Assembly: GCA_900548895.1 (NCBI GenBank) | Contig: URLZ01000007.1 | Coordinates: 6,329 to 70,328, forward strand | From: an uncultured Akkermansia sp. | Lineage (GTDB): Bacteria > Verrucomicrobiota > Verrucomicrobiia > Verrucomicrobiales > Akkermansiaceae | Direction of reading: 5' to 3' | DNA length: 64,000 nt | Part shown: piece after piece, positions 33,119 through 41,447 of the stretch | Position numbering within the stretch: the stretch's first letter is position 1 | How the letters are laid out: each line of letters opens with the position of its first letter | Notes under the pieces: generated by a model | Seen by the model: only the letters and a program-made list of their open reading frames with translations | What the model was told of the DNA's origin: nothing | The model's database searches: none | Program-made: the position numbers and the translations under genes

Positions 33119-33124
33119 GGGTGC

Positions 33125-33188
33125 GACGCTGGAGGTTTGTCCGGCAAGGGCAAGCGTCTGGGGAAGCCCAAGGCCAACGTCTTTTTTT
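33125..33188 (+). ncRNA. Candidate small structured RNA beside a DUF3800 gene
   Basis: Predicted to start seven bases after a consensus -10 box and end in CTTTTTTT. The first eight bases GACGCTGG pair with CCAACGTC, just before the T-tract, in seven of eight positions, closing the whole molecule. Inside, GGGC can pair with GCCC, and an alternative GACGCT/AGCGTC hairpin competes. It is convergent with the DUF3800 gene (72 bases from its stop). Families of structured RNAs next to DUF3800 genes (the DUF3800 RNA motifs) have been described by comparative genomics with unknown function; whether this belongs to one cannot be told here. Read-through to a second T-rich hairpin near 33252 would give a longer RNA of about 130 bases. 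Confidence 0.6.
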
Positions 33189-33260
33189 GCGTCTCGTGTC
33201 GAGGTCTCACCAAGAGGCGAGAGCCTGTGCCGCAGAAACTCGGGGGCTGCGTTTTTCTTT

Positions 33261-34028
33261 TCAATGTGCGCTGAGCTTCTGAGGGTCAATCCAGCGCAGT
33301 GTGCTCATGGCTCGCCCGTAGTTGTCTTTCCACGTGTAGAAGAGGCGGTGGAGGTGCGCGTACAGCTCCTTGATGCCGGGTTCTCCCGCTGCATACAGGC
33401 CTATGATTGTGGTGACAATGTCGGCCAGTTGCAAGCCTATGTTATTTGCTTGAGAGATGGCAAAGAGAGGGATTTCAAGAAGTGAGCTTCGCATGTTGTT
33501 GCCGGTCTTGCTGCGAACGAGGTAGTTGGTCACGGCCCGCGCATTCCGTTCATTCGTTCCCTCATCTTGACTGTCAAAGACGATGATGGCTTTCTGGTTC
33601 GGATGTTCACGCTTCATGTACATATTGATGCGTTCGCAAAGGCTTTTGAATGTGCCGGCCAGGGCTGTGTCTTTATCGCTGGTGAATTTGTAGGCTTCTT
33701 GATCAAAGCAAACGCAGCCGAAAACGGGGAGTTTGTTTCTTTCCAGAATGCGAACCAGGGTTTCGACAAAATTCAGATTTTTAGTTTCTTCCTCAGGATG
33801 CTGTTTGAGGCGACGGAAGGTTCTGGGTGACAGTAGTTTCTTTCCTTTCAGCTCACTTTTTTCCGCATAGTTCTTGCCGAGAGCATTGAGCTTTGCCTTG
33901 AATACGGCGGTTGCGATTTTTGTGTAGATTTCTATGGGTATGCCAACGCCGCAAAGCGCTCCGAAATCTACTTCTCCGCCTTTTTTGGTCTGAGCCTTAC
34001 GGAATGTTTCGTCTATAAAGATGAGCAT
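33261..34028 (-). CDS. DUF3800 domain protein
   Basis: 255 residues. The opening MLIFIDET (Asp6, Glu7), the central IIVFDSQDE (Asp152, Asp155) and NNIGLQLADIV (Asp203) form the acidic triad expected of DUF3800 proteins, which are thought to share the RNase H-like nuclease fold. Lys-rich N-terminal half and clearly more AT-rich than all neighbours, so probably acquired. It sits between the intact autotransporter and the relic tail. The start is fixed by a TTGACA/TAGAAT promoter five bases upstream. Family members are found with mobile elements and defence regions; activity is unproven. Confidence 0.85.
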   Translation of the reverse strand: MLIFIDETFRKAQTKKGGEVDFGALCGVGIPIEIYTKIATAVFKAKLNALGKNYAEKSELKGKKLLSPRTFRRLKQHPEEETKNLNFVETLVRILERNKLPVFGCVCFDQEAYKFTSDKDTALAGTFKSLCERINMYMKREHPNQKAIIVFDSQDEGTNERNARAVTNYLVRSKTGNNMRSSLLEIPLFAISQANNIGLQLADIVTTIIGLYAAGEPGIKELYAHLHRLFYTWKDNYGRAMSTLRWIDPQKLSAH

Positions 34029-34033
34029 ATCGA

Positions 34034-34062
34034 ATTCTATAACGGGGAGAATATGGTGTCAA
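34034..34062 (-). promoter_or_regulatory. Promoter of the DUF3800 gene, leaderless
   Basis: TTGACA, 17 bases, TAGAAT on the minus strand; 5 bases to the ATG. Confidence 0.8.
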
Positions 34063-34116
34063 CCTTTCTTTTCGTAAATCACAGTTGCTTTTTTTCACGT
34101 GGTTTTCACTGCGTGG

Positions 34117-34570
34117 AAGCTCGGCGCGGCGGGGCCGGCGCATGCCTTATCCGCATCCTCGTGATTGCAACGTGGTCTGATAAAAAAGGTCCCCGCCGTC
34201 GCGGAGCGAGGGCGGGGGCCGTGGGATGGGCCGCGGGATGAACGCAGAGCCTCCGTGCGGCTCTCGGCGGCGGGCTCAGAAGTTGATGCGCCAGCCAACG
34301 GTTGCGTTGAGGTTGTGGTAGTCGGCGCGCAGTTCGACGGAGCCGTCGATGAAGAGGTTGCCGCTGTTCTGGCCAAGCGGGACGCTGAGGCCGACGCCGG
34401 CTTCAAATCCGCAGACGCTGAGTTCGGCGGAGTGGATGTTGCCGGCGCTGCCGGGCAGCAGGGCGAGGCCGGCGGCGGTGCTGCTGCGGCGGTCGCCGAC
34501 GTCAAAGGTGGCCAGCAGGCGCCCTTCGAGCAGTGAGCTGCGGTTGTAGACGTTTTCGCCGATGAGGGTC
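34117..34570 (-). repeat. Autotransporter 3' end, partner of the diverged repeat
   Basis: Intact-gene copy of the segment duplicated at 32577-33048. The two copies are direct repeats flanking the DUF3800/small-RNA island. Confidence 0.8.
34188..34220 (-). terminator. Terminator of the autotransporter
   Basis: Ten-bp stem GGTCCCCGCC/GGCGGGGGCC (one G-T pair), followed on the minus strand by six T. Confidence 0.9.
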
Positions 34571-37500
34571 TGGGCGCGCAGGCCGACGCCGAGGGTGAGG
34601 GTGTTGATGCTCTGGTCGCCGAAGCGCAGGGCGAGGTCGCTGCCGCTCTCGCTGTAGGCGTCGAGGGTGCTGTGGGTATAGCTGATGTTGAAGATGGGCT
34701 GCAGGCAGGTGCTGCCTTCTTCGTTCATCGGGATGGTGTAGCCGACTTCATACATGAGGCCGAGGCCGTAGCCGTCCGTGTCTCCGCTCATGGTGTAGGT
34801 TTTGCCGCCGATGGTGACGTGGCGGGTGAGGGAGGTGTCGGCGATGCCGAAGGTGGCGATCAGGCTGTGCGTCCAGGCGCTGGAGCTGTAGCGGGCGAAG
34901 GCGGTGAGGTACCAGGTGTCGAGGTCGCCGTCGGCGCTGTCGCTGCTGCGGGAGCTGTAGTCGCCGTACATGGCGGTGAAGGCGAGGCCGCAGGTGAGGC
35001 TGGTGTTGATGTCGACGTCGGCTCCGACGGTGCCGCCCCAGCTGTTGTATTCGTAGCCGCTGTTGGTGCCGTCTGCATCAAGGGTGCGGAAGTTGGCTTC
35101 GGCGTTGATCCAGGCGTTGAAGTAGGGCATGTCGGGGTTGATGTATTGGTCGCTCACACCCATGTTGCTCATGCGGTTGCGGATGCCGTTGAGCTGGCGG
35201 CGCAGGTCGCCGGAGAGGGCGATGCCCATGCCGGTGGCGGAGGCGCCGGAGATGGCGGCGAGGTTGCGATCAAGGCCGCTGAGGTCTCCGTCGGCGAGTT
35301 GCTCGCGCAGGCTGGTGATGACGGCGGCGAGCTCGCCGTCGGGGTCATTGACGGCGGGGTTGAGGGCGGCTTCTGCTTGGTCGATGAGGGTGCCGCCGGT
35401 GATGCCGTTATGGCTGGTGGCGCTCCGGCTCAGGGGGTTGGCCTGGCTGCTGTCGCCGACGAGGACGAGCTGGCCTTTGTTGTTCCACACGAGGCTGTAG
35501 CCGCTATCGGGGGCTTTGAGGGTGATGGTGCCGGTGTCGGTGCTCTCGATGCTGCCGTTGACGCGGAGCACGATGCTGCTGGTGCCGGGCTGGAGGGTGA
35601 GGCCGGTGGCGTCGAGCACGTAGTTGCTGCCGCTGAGGTTGCCGCTGATGCTCAGGGCGCTGTCGCCGACGCCGCCGAGGACGAGGGTGGCGCCGTTGCC
35701 GAGGGTGAGATCTCCGCCGATGCTCTGGGCGCCGACGATTTGCAGGGTGCAGTCGGTGGCGACGCTGACGTTGCCGGTGCCGAGGGCGCCGTTGCTCTGG
35801 CTGATGAGGGTGCCGCCGGTGATGCTGACGCCGCCGCTGTAGTTGCCGCCTTGGGTGAGGGTGAGGGTGCCGCTGCCTTGCTTGCTGAGGGCGATGTTGC
35901 CGCTCAGGGTACCCGCGAGCTTGGTGTCACCGCTGTTGGTGACGGCGAGGGTGAGGGTGCCGCTGCCGCTGTTGCTGATGGCGCCGCTGTAGCCGGTGGT
36001 GTCACCGCTGAGCTTGAGTTGCAGGTTGTGGGTGCCGGTGTCGACGCTCAGGGCGCCGCTGCCGCTGAGGCTGCCGCTCAGGCTCAGCTCGGTGTCGCTG
36101 CCGAGGTTGCCGAGGGTCCAGCCGCTGCCGCTCAGGACGAGGTCTGAGGCAATGCTGCTGGTCGCGATGGAGGAGCTGAGACCGTTGAGGTCGATGGTGG
36201 AGTTTGCGTTGCCGAATTGGCTGAGGTCAAGGTTCCCGGCGCTGCCGCTCAGTTCGATGGTGCCGCTCCAGGTGTCGAGCTTGAGGTTGCTGCCGCCGTC
36301 GGTGCCGTTCAGTTCGAGGGCGACGGTGCCGGAGCCGCTGAGGGTGGCGGCGAGGCTGTTGTCATACCCGCTGAGCTTGAGGGTGGCGCCGCTGTCGATG
36401 TTGTAGCGGCGGTCCTGCGCGTAGGCGGTGCTGAGGGTGCCGCCGGTGAGGTGGAGGCCGCCCTTGAAGCCGTTGCCGAGGGTGAGGCTGTTGTCGCTGC
36501 CTTCGCCGGCGCTGACGGCGAGGGTGGTGCCGTCAGCGGCGCTCAGTTGGCTGAAGTCGGCGCTGCCGCTGAGGGCAGCGGTGAGGCTGAGGGTGCCTTC
36601 GTTGAGGCTGAAGGCTTGGCTGAGGATGTTCTGGCTGACGGCGAGTTCACCGGCTCCTTCTTTGCTGAGGGTGGCGCCGCTGCCGAGGCTGATGTTGTTG
36701 GCGGTGAGGCTGGCTTTCTGGCCTGCTTCCACGGTGAGGGCGACCTCGGCGTTGTCAAGCAGGGTGAGGGTGCCGACGACGAGCTCTCCTTGCAGGATGG
36801 GGTTGCTCTGCCCGGCGCTGAATTTGACGTTGGTGCCGTTTTCAAAGGTGGCGCTGCCGGCGGCACCGCCGGAGCTGTTGGCGAAGTTGCTGCTGGCGCC
36901 ATCGCTCCAGATGTTGTTGCCTCCGCTGACCCAGTAGACGCCGAGGTCTCGGGAGACGGTGACTTGCAGGCTGTTGTTGACGATGCTGCCGGTGCCGATG
37001 AGGTCTTGCCCGAGGATGAAGTTGAGGTTGCCGAGGGTGCTGTCATCAAGGCCGGTGATGGTGGTGCCTTCTGCCCAGCTGATGAGGGTGTAGGTGTTGC
37101 CTTCAGTGGCGAAACTCTGCACGTTGATGTTGGTCAGACCTCCGATGCTGAGGCTCGAGCCGCTGCTGAGGCTCAGGGCTTTTTCTCCGCTCAGGGTGAG
37201 GGTGCTGCCTTCGGCGAAGCTCAGGCTACCCTTATCTGCCACGACGAGGCTGCCGCCGGTGGCGAGGCTGAGGCTGCCGCCGTTTTCAACGCTGAGGGTT
37301 TTGGCGTAGCTGTCGATGGTGGTGTCGATGGTGAGGGTGCCGCCTTCTTTGACGGTGCTGCTACCGAAGTACTGGATTTCGGCGTTTTTTGTGGCGAGTC
37401 TGCCGTAGACGTTGAGGTTGGAACCCTCGGAGAACGAAGATCCTTTGGTGTTGCGGATAATGCCGGTGGCGCCGAAGCTGCCGCCGTGGTAGTTCACGGT

Positions 37501-38496
37501 GTAGCTGCCGGTGTGGCTGCCGCTTGTGGCGAGGGAGCCGATGATGTCTCCGTTGTAGGTGCCGCCGTTGAGGTTGATGGTGACGTTGCCGGTGAGGCTG
37601 CCATGGCCGTTGCCGGCGATGCCGTTGTAGGTGCCGCTGTTGATGTTGAGGGTGATGTCGCCTTTGACGCTGCCCAGCGCCCCGGTGACGGTGGCAGGGC
37701 CGCCGACGACGTAGCCTTCAAAGCTGGGGCCGTTTGTGCCTTCTTTGCCGAGGTTGAAGGTGATGTTGCCGTTGATCGCGGGGCCTTTGAGGCCGGAGGT
37801 GAGGGAGTTCGTTCCGCCGTCGCAGAGGCCGTAGGTTCCGGTGAGGATGTCGGCTTGGATGTTGCCGTTGACGGTGATGGCTTTTTCATAGTTGGATTGC
37901 CCGGTGAGGCTGAGGCCGCCGAACTGGCTGCCTTCATTGCCGTTGATGCTCACGCCGATGTTGCCGTAGATGGTGACGTTGCCGGCTTTTTGCCCGGAGT
38001 AGCCCAGGAGGCCGAGTTTCTCGCCGAAGGTGCTGATGCTGGTGTCTCCGCTGATGTTGAGGTTCAGATCGAGGGGGGCGTCTGCCGTGCCGAGGGTGCC
38101 GCTTACCGGGCCATCGCTGTTGCGGGTGAAGCTGATGTTGCCGTAGCTGCCGCCGGTGATGGTGATGGTGGTGGCAGCAGTGGGGAGCTTGCCGATTTCC
38201 GGTCCGGCGGTGATGTTGAGGCCCGTGGCGCTAACCTCAGTGGTGGAGCCTCCCTCGTAGCTGTATTGGTAGCCGCCACTCTCTGCGGTGCCGATGGTGA
38301 TGCTGTTACTGTTGGCGTAGAGGGTGTTGGAGGCTTGGTCGTAATAGGGGTTGCCGTCTTCTCCTGCGGCGAGTGCGCTGCTGCTCAGCGCAAGGGCGCC
38401 GAGGGTGGCGGTGGCGAGGGTACCGAGGGCAGGGAGGCTGAGGCAGAGGGCGGCCAGAAGGGCGCGCCGCAGGGGGAGGGGAAGGCAGATTTTCAT
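34276..38496 (-). CDS. Giant autotransporter (type Va-like)
   Basis: 1406 residues. Long signal peptide from MKICLPLPLRRALL to about residue 43 (SSSALAAGED), then a passenger of about 1050 residues built of short Gly/Ser/Thr/Asn-rich beta-helix repeats (GNITFNLGKEG, GDITLNINSGTYNG, GNVTINLNGGTYNGD, many GxLxLxxxxxL units). The C-terminal ~270 residues are an autotransporter barrel (PYFNAWINAEANFRT, SWGGTVGADVDIN, DTWYLTAFARY, final VGWRINF with terminal Phe). The passenger should be displayed at the cell surface; adhesin is the usual role but no binding domain is recognised. The start is set by the signal peptide. Confidence 0.93.
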   Translation of the reverse strand: MKICLPLPLRRALLAALCLSLPALGTLATATLGALALSSSALAAGEDGNPYYDQASNTLYANSNSITIGTAESGGYQYSYEGGSTTEVSATGLNITAGPEIGKLPTAATTITITGGSYGNISFTRNSDGPVSGTLGTADAPLDLNLNISGDTSISTFGEKLGLLGYSGQKAGNVTIYGNIGVSINGNEGSQFGGLSLTGQSNYEKAITVNGNIQADILTGTYGLCDGGTNSLTSGLKGPAINGNITFNLGKEGTNGPSFEGYVVGGPATVTGALGSVKGDITLNINSGTYNGIAGNGHGSLTGNVTINLNGGTYNGDIIGSLATSGSHTGSYTVNYHGGSFGATGIIRNTKGSSFSEGSNLNVYGRLATKNAEIQYFGSSTVKEGGTLTIDTTIDSYAKTLSVENGGSLSLATGGSLVVADKGSLSFAEGSTLTLSGEKALSLSSGSSLSIGGLTNINVQSFATEGNTYTLISWAEGTTITGLDDSTLGNLNFILGQDLIGTGSIVNNSLQVTVSRDLGVYWVSGGNNIWSDGASSNFANSSGGAAGSATFENGTNVKFSAGQSNPILQGELVVGTLTLLDNAEVALTVEAGQKASLTANNISLGSGATLSKEGAGELAVSQNILSQAFSLNEGTLSLTAALSGSADFSQLSAADGTTLAVSAGEGSDNSLTLGNGFKGGLHLTGGTLSTAYAQDRRYNIDSGATLKLSGYDNSLAATLSGSGTVALELNGTDGGSNLKLDTWSGTIELSGSAGNLDLSQFGNANSTIDLNGLSSSIATSSIASDLVLSGSGWTLGNLGSDTELSLSGSLSGSGALSVDTGTHNLQLKLSGDTTGYSGAISNSGSGTLTLAVTNSGDTKLAGTLSGNIALSKQGSGTLTLTQGGNYSGGVSITGGTLISQSNGALGTGNVSVATDCTLQIVGAQSIGGDLTLGNGATLVLGGVGDSALSISGNLSGSNYVLDATGLTLQPGTSSIVLRVNGSIESTDTGTITLKAPDSGYSLVWNNKGQLVLVGDSSQANPLSRSATSHNGITGGTLIDQAEAALNPAVNDPDGELAAVITSLREQLADGDLSGLDRNLAAISGASATGMGIALSGDLRRQLNGIRNRMSNMGVSDQYINPDMPYFNAWINAEANFRTLDADGTNSGYEYNSWGGTVGADVDINTSLTCGLAFTAMYGDYSSRSSDSADGDLDTWYLTAFARYSSSAWTHSLIATFGIADTSLTRHVTIGGKTYTMSGDTDGYGLGLMYEVGYTIPMNEEGSTCLQPIFNISYTHSTLDAYSESGSDLALRFGDQSINTLTLGVGLRAQTLIGENVYNRSSLLEGRLLATFDVGDRRSSTAAGLALLPGSAGNIHSAELSVCGFEAGVGLSVPLGQNSGNLFIDGSVELRADYHNLNATVGWRINF

Positions 38497-38563
38497 GATG
38501 TTAGGCGGGGGTGGGGATCCGGTGGAATGCGCCGTCTCTCGTCTCGGCAGCATCACGATGAGC

Positions 38564-38592
38564 AGGGTAATGTATGGCAGAGGGCATGTCAA
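38564..38592 (-). promoter_or_regulatory. Promoter of the autotransporter
   Basis: TTGACA, 17 bases, TACCCT on the minus strand; leader about 60 bases. Confidence 0.6.
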
Positions 38593-38804
38593 GGCAAATC
38601 GCCGGGCCCGGGTGTGTTTTCTGCGCTTTCTCCTGTTGATTCATTAACAATCATTTTAGGGCGAAGGCTCTTGCGCGGGAGAGAGAGCGATGTCGGGATC
38701 GTTGCCCGACGTCGAAACGTTTAGGCCGACGGGAGCGGCGATGGCTCCGTTGGTCTCTTATTGACAGCCGATTGTTGGGATGGGAGCGCGGCTGATGAAG
38801 GAGA
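38593..38804. other. Intergenic region upstream of the autotransporter promoter
   Basis: No gene seen. It contains an imperfect 9-bp hairpin (GATGTCGGG/CCCGACGTC, 38687-38711) whose role is unclear. Confidence 0.4.
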
Positions 38805-38842
38805 GAGAGACTGCTGCCCCGGGATAGGGGCAGCAGTCTCTC
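38805..38842 (-). terminator. Terminator behind tRNA-Arg
   Basis: Perfect 16-bp stem GAGAGACTGCTGCCCC with its complement and a 6-base loop, 45 bases past the tRNA; the minus-strand continuation is pyrimidine-rich. Confidence 0.8.
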
Positions 38843-38886
38843 ACAGGCAGCAGGCTCGGGGCCTGCAATGCAGGGGCAAGGTTGAG

Positions 38887-38960
38887 CACTCCGGCCGCGG
38901 CTCGAACGCGGGACCCCAAGCTTAGAAGGCTCGTGCTCTATCCAACTGAGCTACCGGAGC
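38887..38960 (-). tRNA. tRNA-Arg(TCT)
   Basis: 74 bases. Acceptor GCTCCGG/CCGGAGT, D-arm GCTC/GAGC, anticodon stem CGAGC/GCTTG around loop CTTCTAA (anticodon TCT), T-arm CCGCG-TTCGAGC-CGCGG. CCA not encoded. Confidence 0.95.
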
Positions 38961-39024
38961 GTTGTGCGGGGCGCCGGGCGCGCCGCGGGGCGATTGTAAC
39001 AGGGTGCGCGGGGCTTGGCAAGTT

Positions 39025-39468
39025 TTATTTCGGGCAGTAGCGTGCGACGAGGGGCTCTTGGACGGCGAAGAGGGCGGCGCGTTCGCTGTCGCTTGCGTCG
39101 AGGTAGCCCTGAAGATGGGTGAGGCCGTGGACGAGGTAGCGGAAGAGTTCTTCGCGGCGCTCGAGGCCGTGGGCGGCGGCGTAGCGCTCGGCGGTGTCGC
39201 AGCTGACGAGGATTTCTCCGTAGGGGAAGGTGATGGCGTCGGTGGGGGCGGGGTCGTTGAGGTAGTCGGCGTGCACGCGGGCGATGGTGGGGTCGTCGAC
39301 GATGCTCAGTTCGACGTGGTCGAGTTCGGAGAGGACGTGGTCGGGCCCGGGGGGGGCTTGCAGCAGCTCGGGCAGCAGGGCGTTGAGGGCGCTTCGGTAG
39401 GCGTCGAGCAGGGCGGGGCTGAGCCAGTCTCGCTCGGCGTGGCAGTAGAGCTCGAGGGTGGGGGTCAT
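39025..39468 (-). CDS. ybeY: Endoribonuclease YbeY
   Basis: 147 residues. Zn-dependent RNase involved in 16S rRNA 3' maturation and ribosome quality control. Seen are VELSIVDDPTIARVHADYLNDPAPTDAITFPYGEILVS and the zinc motif HGLTHLQGYLD. In most proteobacterial YbeY the motif ends in a third His (GYDH); here an Asp stands there, as in some other phyla. The tadA gene ends 45 bases upstream on the same strand, so the pair is likely co-transcribed. Confidence 0.9.
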   Translation of the reverse strand: MTPTLELYCHAERDWLSPALLDAYRSALNALLPELLQAPPGPDHVLSELDHVELSIVDDPTIARVHADYLNDPAPTDAITFPYGEILVSCDTAERYAAAHGLERREELFRYLVHGLTHLQGYLDASDSERAALFAVQEPLVARYCPK

Positions 39469-39513
39469 GGGGAGGATGGCGGTGAGGGGTGGGCGGACGG
39501 TTTCGGGCGGGGC

Positions 39514-40146
39514 TCAGCCGTGGGCGGCGGGACCGGCGGAAGGGGCGAGGCCGCCGAGGGTGTCGGGGCCGCCGGTGGCGCTTGCGGGCTGGCCCGGCGA
39601 GTTCTCTGCGGAGGGCGAGGGGGGGAGTTGGTCGGCGGCTTCGGCGGCGGCGCGGGCGGCAAGTTTGCGCTCTTTTGCGGCGGCGCGGGCGGCGCGGAAG
39701 AAGCTGCGGAATTGCTCGAGGCAGGCGTCGGCGAGCACGCCGCCCTGCACGTCGCAGCGGTGGTTGAGCGGGGGGTTGGAGTCCAGCAGGTTGATCCAGC
39801 CGCCGCAGGCGCCGCCTTTCGGGTCCGGGATGCCGAAGACGACGCGATCGGGCCGGCAGTGGACGAGGGCGCCGGCGCACATGGGACAGGGTTCTTTGGT
39901 GACGTAGACGGTGCAGCCTTCGAGGCGCCAGTCGCCGACGGCGGCTTCAGCGGCGGTCAGAGCGAGCATTTCGGCGTGGGCTGTGGCGTCTTTGAGGGTT
40001 TCGACTTGATTCCACCCGCGGGCGATGACGCTGCCGTTGCGCACGATGACGCAGCCGCAGGGGACTTCGCCGACGGCGCGGGCTTTTTCGGCTTCGCGCA
40101 TGGCGAGGCGCATGTAGTGCTCGTCGTCGGGGGGGGCGGAGATCAT
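39514..40146 (-). CDS. tadA: tRNA adenosine-34 deaminase TadA
   Basis: 210 residues. It deaminates A34 of tRNA-Arg(ACG) to inosine. Zinc motifs HAEMLAL and PCPMCAGAL are intact, with VPCGCVIVRNGSVIARGWNQ upstream and VVFGIPDPKGGACGG downstream. The catalytic part ends near residue 165. The last 45 residues are Ala/Pro/Ser-rich and probably disordered. The start ATG (MISAPPDDEHYMRLAM) is chosen by family alignment; the longer frame is Arg/Pro-rich and unnatural. Confidence 0.94.
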   Translation of the reverse strand: MISAPPDDEHYMRLAMREAEKARAVGEVPCGCVIVRNGSVIARGWNQVETLKDATAHAEMLALTAAEAAVGDWRLEGCTVYVTKEPCPMCAGALVHCRPDRVVFGIPDPKGGACGGWINLLDSNPPLNHRCDVQGGVLADACLEQFRSFFRAARAAAKERKLAARAAAEAADQLPPSPSAENSPGQPASATGGPDTLGGLAPSAGPAAHG

Positions 40147-40359
40147 GGCGGGGTGGCTGGTGGGAGTAGATGGATACCGGGAAGTGGATAGGCACCGGAG
40201 TCGGCAGAGAACAGTCCGAGGGAAGCCCGGTGTGCGAGACGCCGCCCGGCCCGAGGTGGGGCGGGGCGGCGTCGGCATAGGGCGCGGCGTGCAGCCCGGT
40301 GTGCGGCGTTGGAGGTGCTGCGGCACGGGGCCGACGCTCGCCGGCTTGCTCCCGTCGGC

Positions 40360-40857
40360 TTACTTGATGGTGACGCGCTCGTCGTTCGCGAGGATGTCGG
40401 CGAGCTCGGGCCAGCCTTCGTCCGTCTGGTTCTGGAACATGTGCAGGTAGATGGAGACAGCGCCGGCGGGGTAGTTGGCGAAGAGATAATCGACGGCTTC
40501 GCGGAGTTTGTCGGCGTCGAGCTTCTCGGGCAGGACGTCGACGACGCCGTGGCCGTTGTGGGCGATGCCGAGCTTGTCGAGGAAGCTGATGAGCATGAGC
40601 TCGTGCTTGCGGATGAGCCAGACCTGCAGCAGGTGGTCGGCGATGGTCTCGGCGGGTTTCCAGCAGAGCATCTTGCGGATCCAAGCGTACTGCTCGGTCA
40701 GAGGTTTCTGCTGCATGAACTGGGGGCGCAGTTTCTTGAGGGCGCCCAGCTCGCGCAGGGCGGCGCGGTAGACGCCGCGCTCCTGGTTGCGCATCCAGTC
40801 GAGGAATTGGGTGACGGTTTCGTCGTCGGCTTTCTGGAAGATGGTGTAGGACTTCAT
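40360..40857 (-). CDS. Conserved hypothetical protein
   Basis: 165 residues, not recognised. No signal or membrane segment. It is mostly helical with charged surfaces: MKSYTIFQKADDETVTQFLDWM, then RAALRELGALKKLRPQF, ETIADHLLQVWLIRKHELML and PAGAVSIYLHMFQN. Cytoplasmic location is likely. The start is the ATG before KSYTIF; the upstream 13 codons look untranslated. It lies 213 bases before tadA on the same strand, a gap in which nothing else is seen. Confidence 0.7.
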   Translation of the reverse strand: MKSYTIFQKADDETVTQFLDWMRNQERGVYRAALRELGALKKLRPQFMQQKPLTEQYAWIRKMLCWKPAETIADHLLQVWLIRKHELMLISFLDKLGIAHNGHGVVDVLPEKLDADKLREAVDYLFANYPAGAVSIYLHMFQNQTDEGWPELADILANDERVTIK

Positions 40858-41142
40858 GGTCGTGAAGGAGAATGGTGTGAGAAGGGGGTGCCGCACAGAG
40901 CGGCACGCAGCGCGCTTATTGAATCACAGTCATCGAGCTTTGTCGAGCATAACTATCGGTTGTAGACGAAAGCTGTCGGAGTTTTGTGTGCGTTGCGCTC
41001 GAAATAGGAGTCTCTTCACCCGCTTCGGGCGGCTCCCATGACCTCTGCATGGCGAGACGGATGGCCCGCCGGAGCATGGAGCGGGCTCCAGAGCTCTGCG
41101 CACAACGCTCTCTGCGGAACTCAAGCGGTTGGGTGTGTTTTC
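40858..41142. other. Intergenic region, divergent genes
   Basis: No gene with recognisable features. One hairpin GCCCGC/GCGGGC (41064-41086) is visible; short open frames lack leaders. Confidence 0.45.
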
Positions 41143-41171
41143 TTGACAGGGGGCTGAGGGAAGGCTAAAAT
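41143..41171 (+). promoter_or_regulatory. Promoter of the small membrane protein and pdxA, leaderless
   Basis: Perfect TTGACA, 17 bases, TAAAAT, then 6 bases to the ATG. Confidence 0.85.
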
Positions 41172-41177
41172 GACGCC

Positions 41178-41447
41178 ATGAGAACCTGCTTGGGCATTCT
41201 GCTGATGGTGCCGGCGCTCATCGGTCTGGCCATCACCGGCATCTACCATGTGTCGGTCAATTCTCAACTGCGCTTTGAGAAGGTGGACACGCAGGATGCC
41301 TACATCAACAAGCAGCGCAGCTATCGGGCGCCTCAGCCGGGTACCGAGCCCGGGGCGACGGCGGAGAGGACGGGGGATGCCGCCCTGCCGTCGGCGGCTC
41401 CGGCTCCCGCATCAGCTTCTGCCCCCGCACATCACTCCGCATCATGA
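41178..41447 (+). CDS. Small single-span membrane protein
   Basis: 89 residues. One N-terminal hydrophobic helix (residues 4-24, LGILLMVPALIGLAITGIYHV) either anchors it or acts as a signal. The rest is polar, then Ala/Pro/Ser-rich from residue 50 (SAAPAPASASAPAHHSAS), probably disordered. Its position six bases after a very good promoter and its 4-base overlap (ATGA) with pdxA support real translation. No family recognised; possibly a leader gene ensuring entry into pdxA. Confidence 0.7.
   Translation: MRTCLGILLMVPALIGLAITGIYHVSVNSQLRFEKVDTQDAYINKQRSYRAPQPGTEPGATAERTGDAALPSAAPAPASASAPAHHSAS

Noticed and set aside
33261..34028. Transposase
   Set aside because: No terminal inverted repeats or transposase motifs; the acidic triad and QLAD match DUF3800.
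34672..38724. Very long open frames on the plus strand opposite the autotransporter
   Set aside because: They mirror the repetitive GC-rich passenger; the translations are low-complexity Val/Ala/Gly/Asp strings without a leader or domains, while the minus strand gives signal peptide, beta-helix and barrel.
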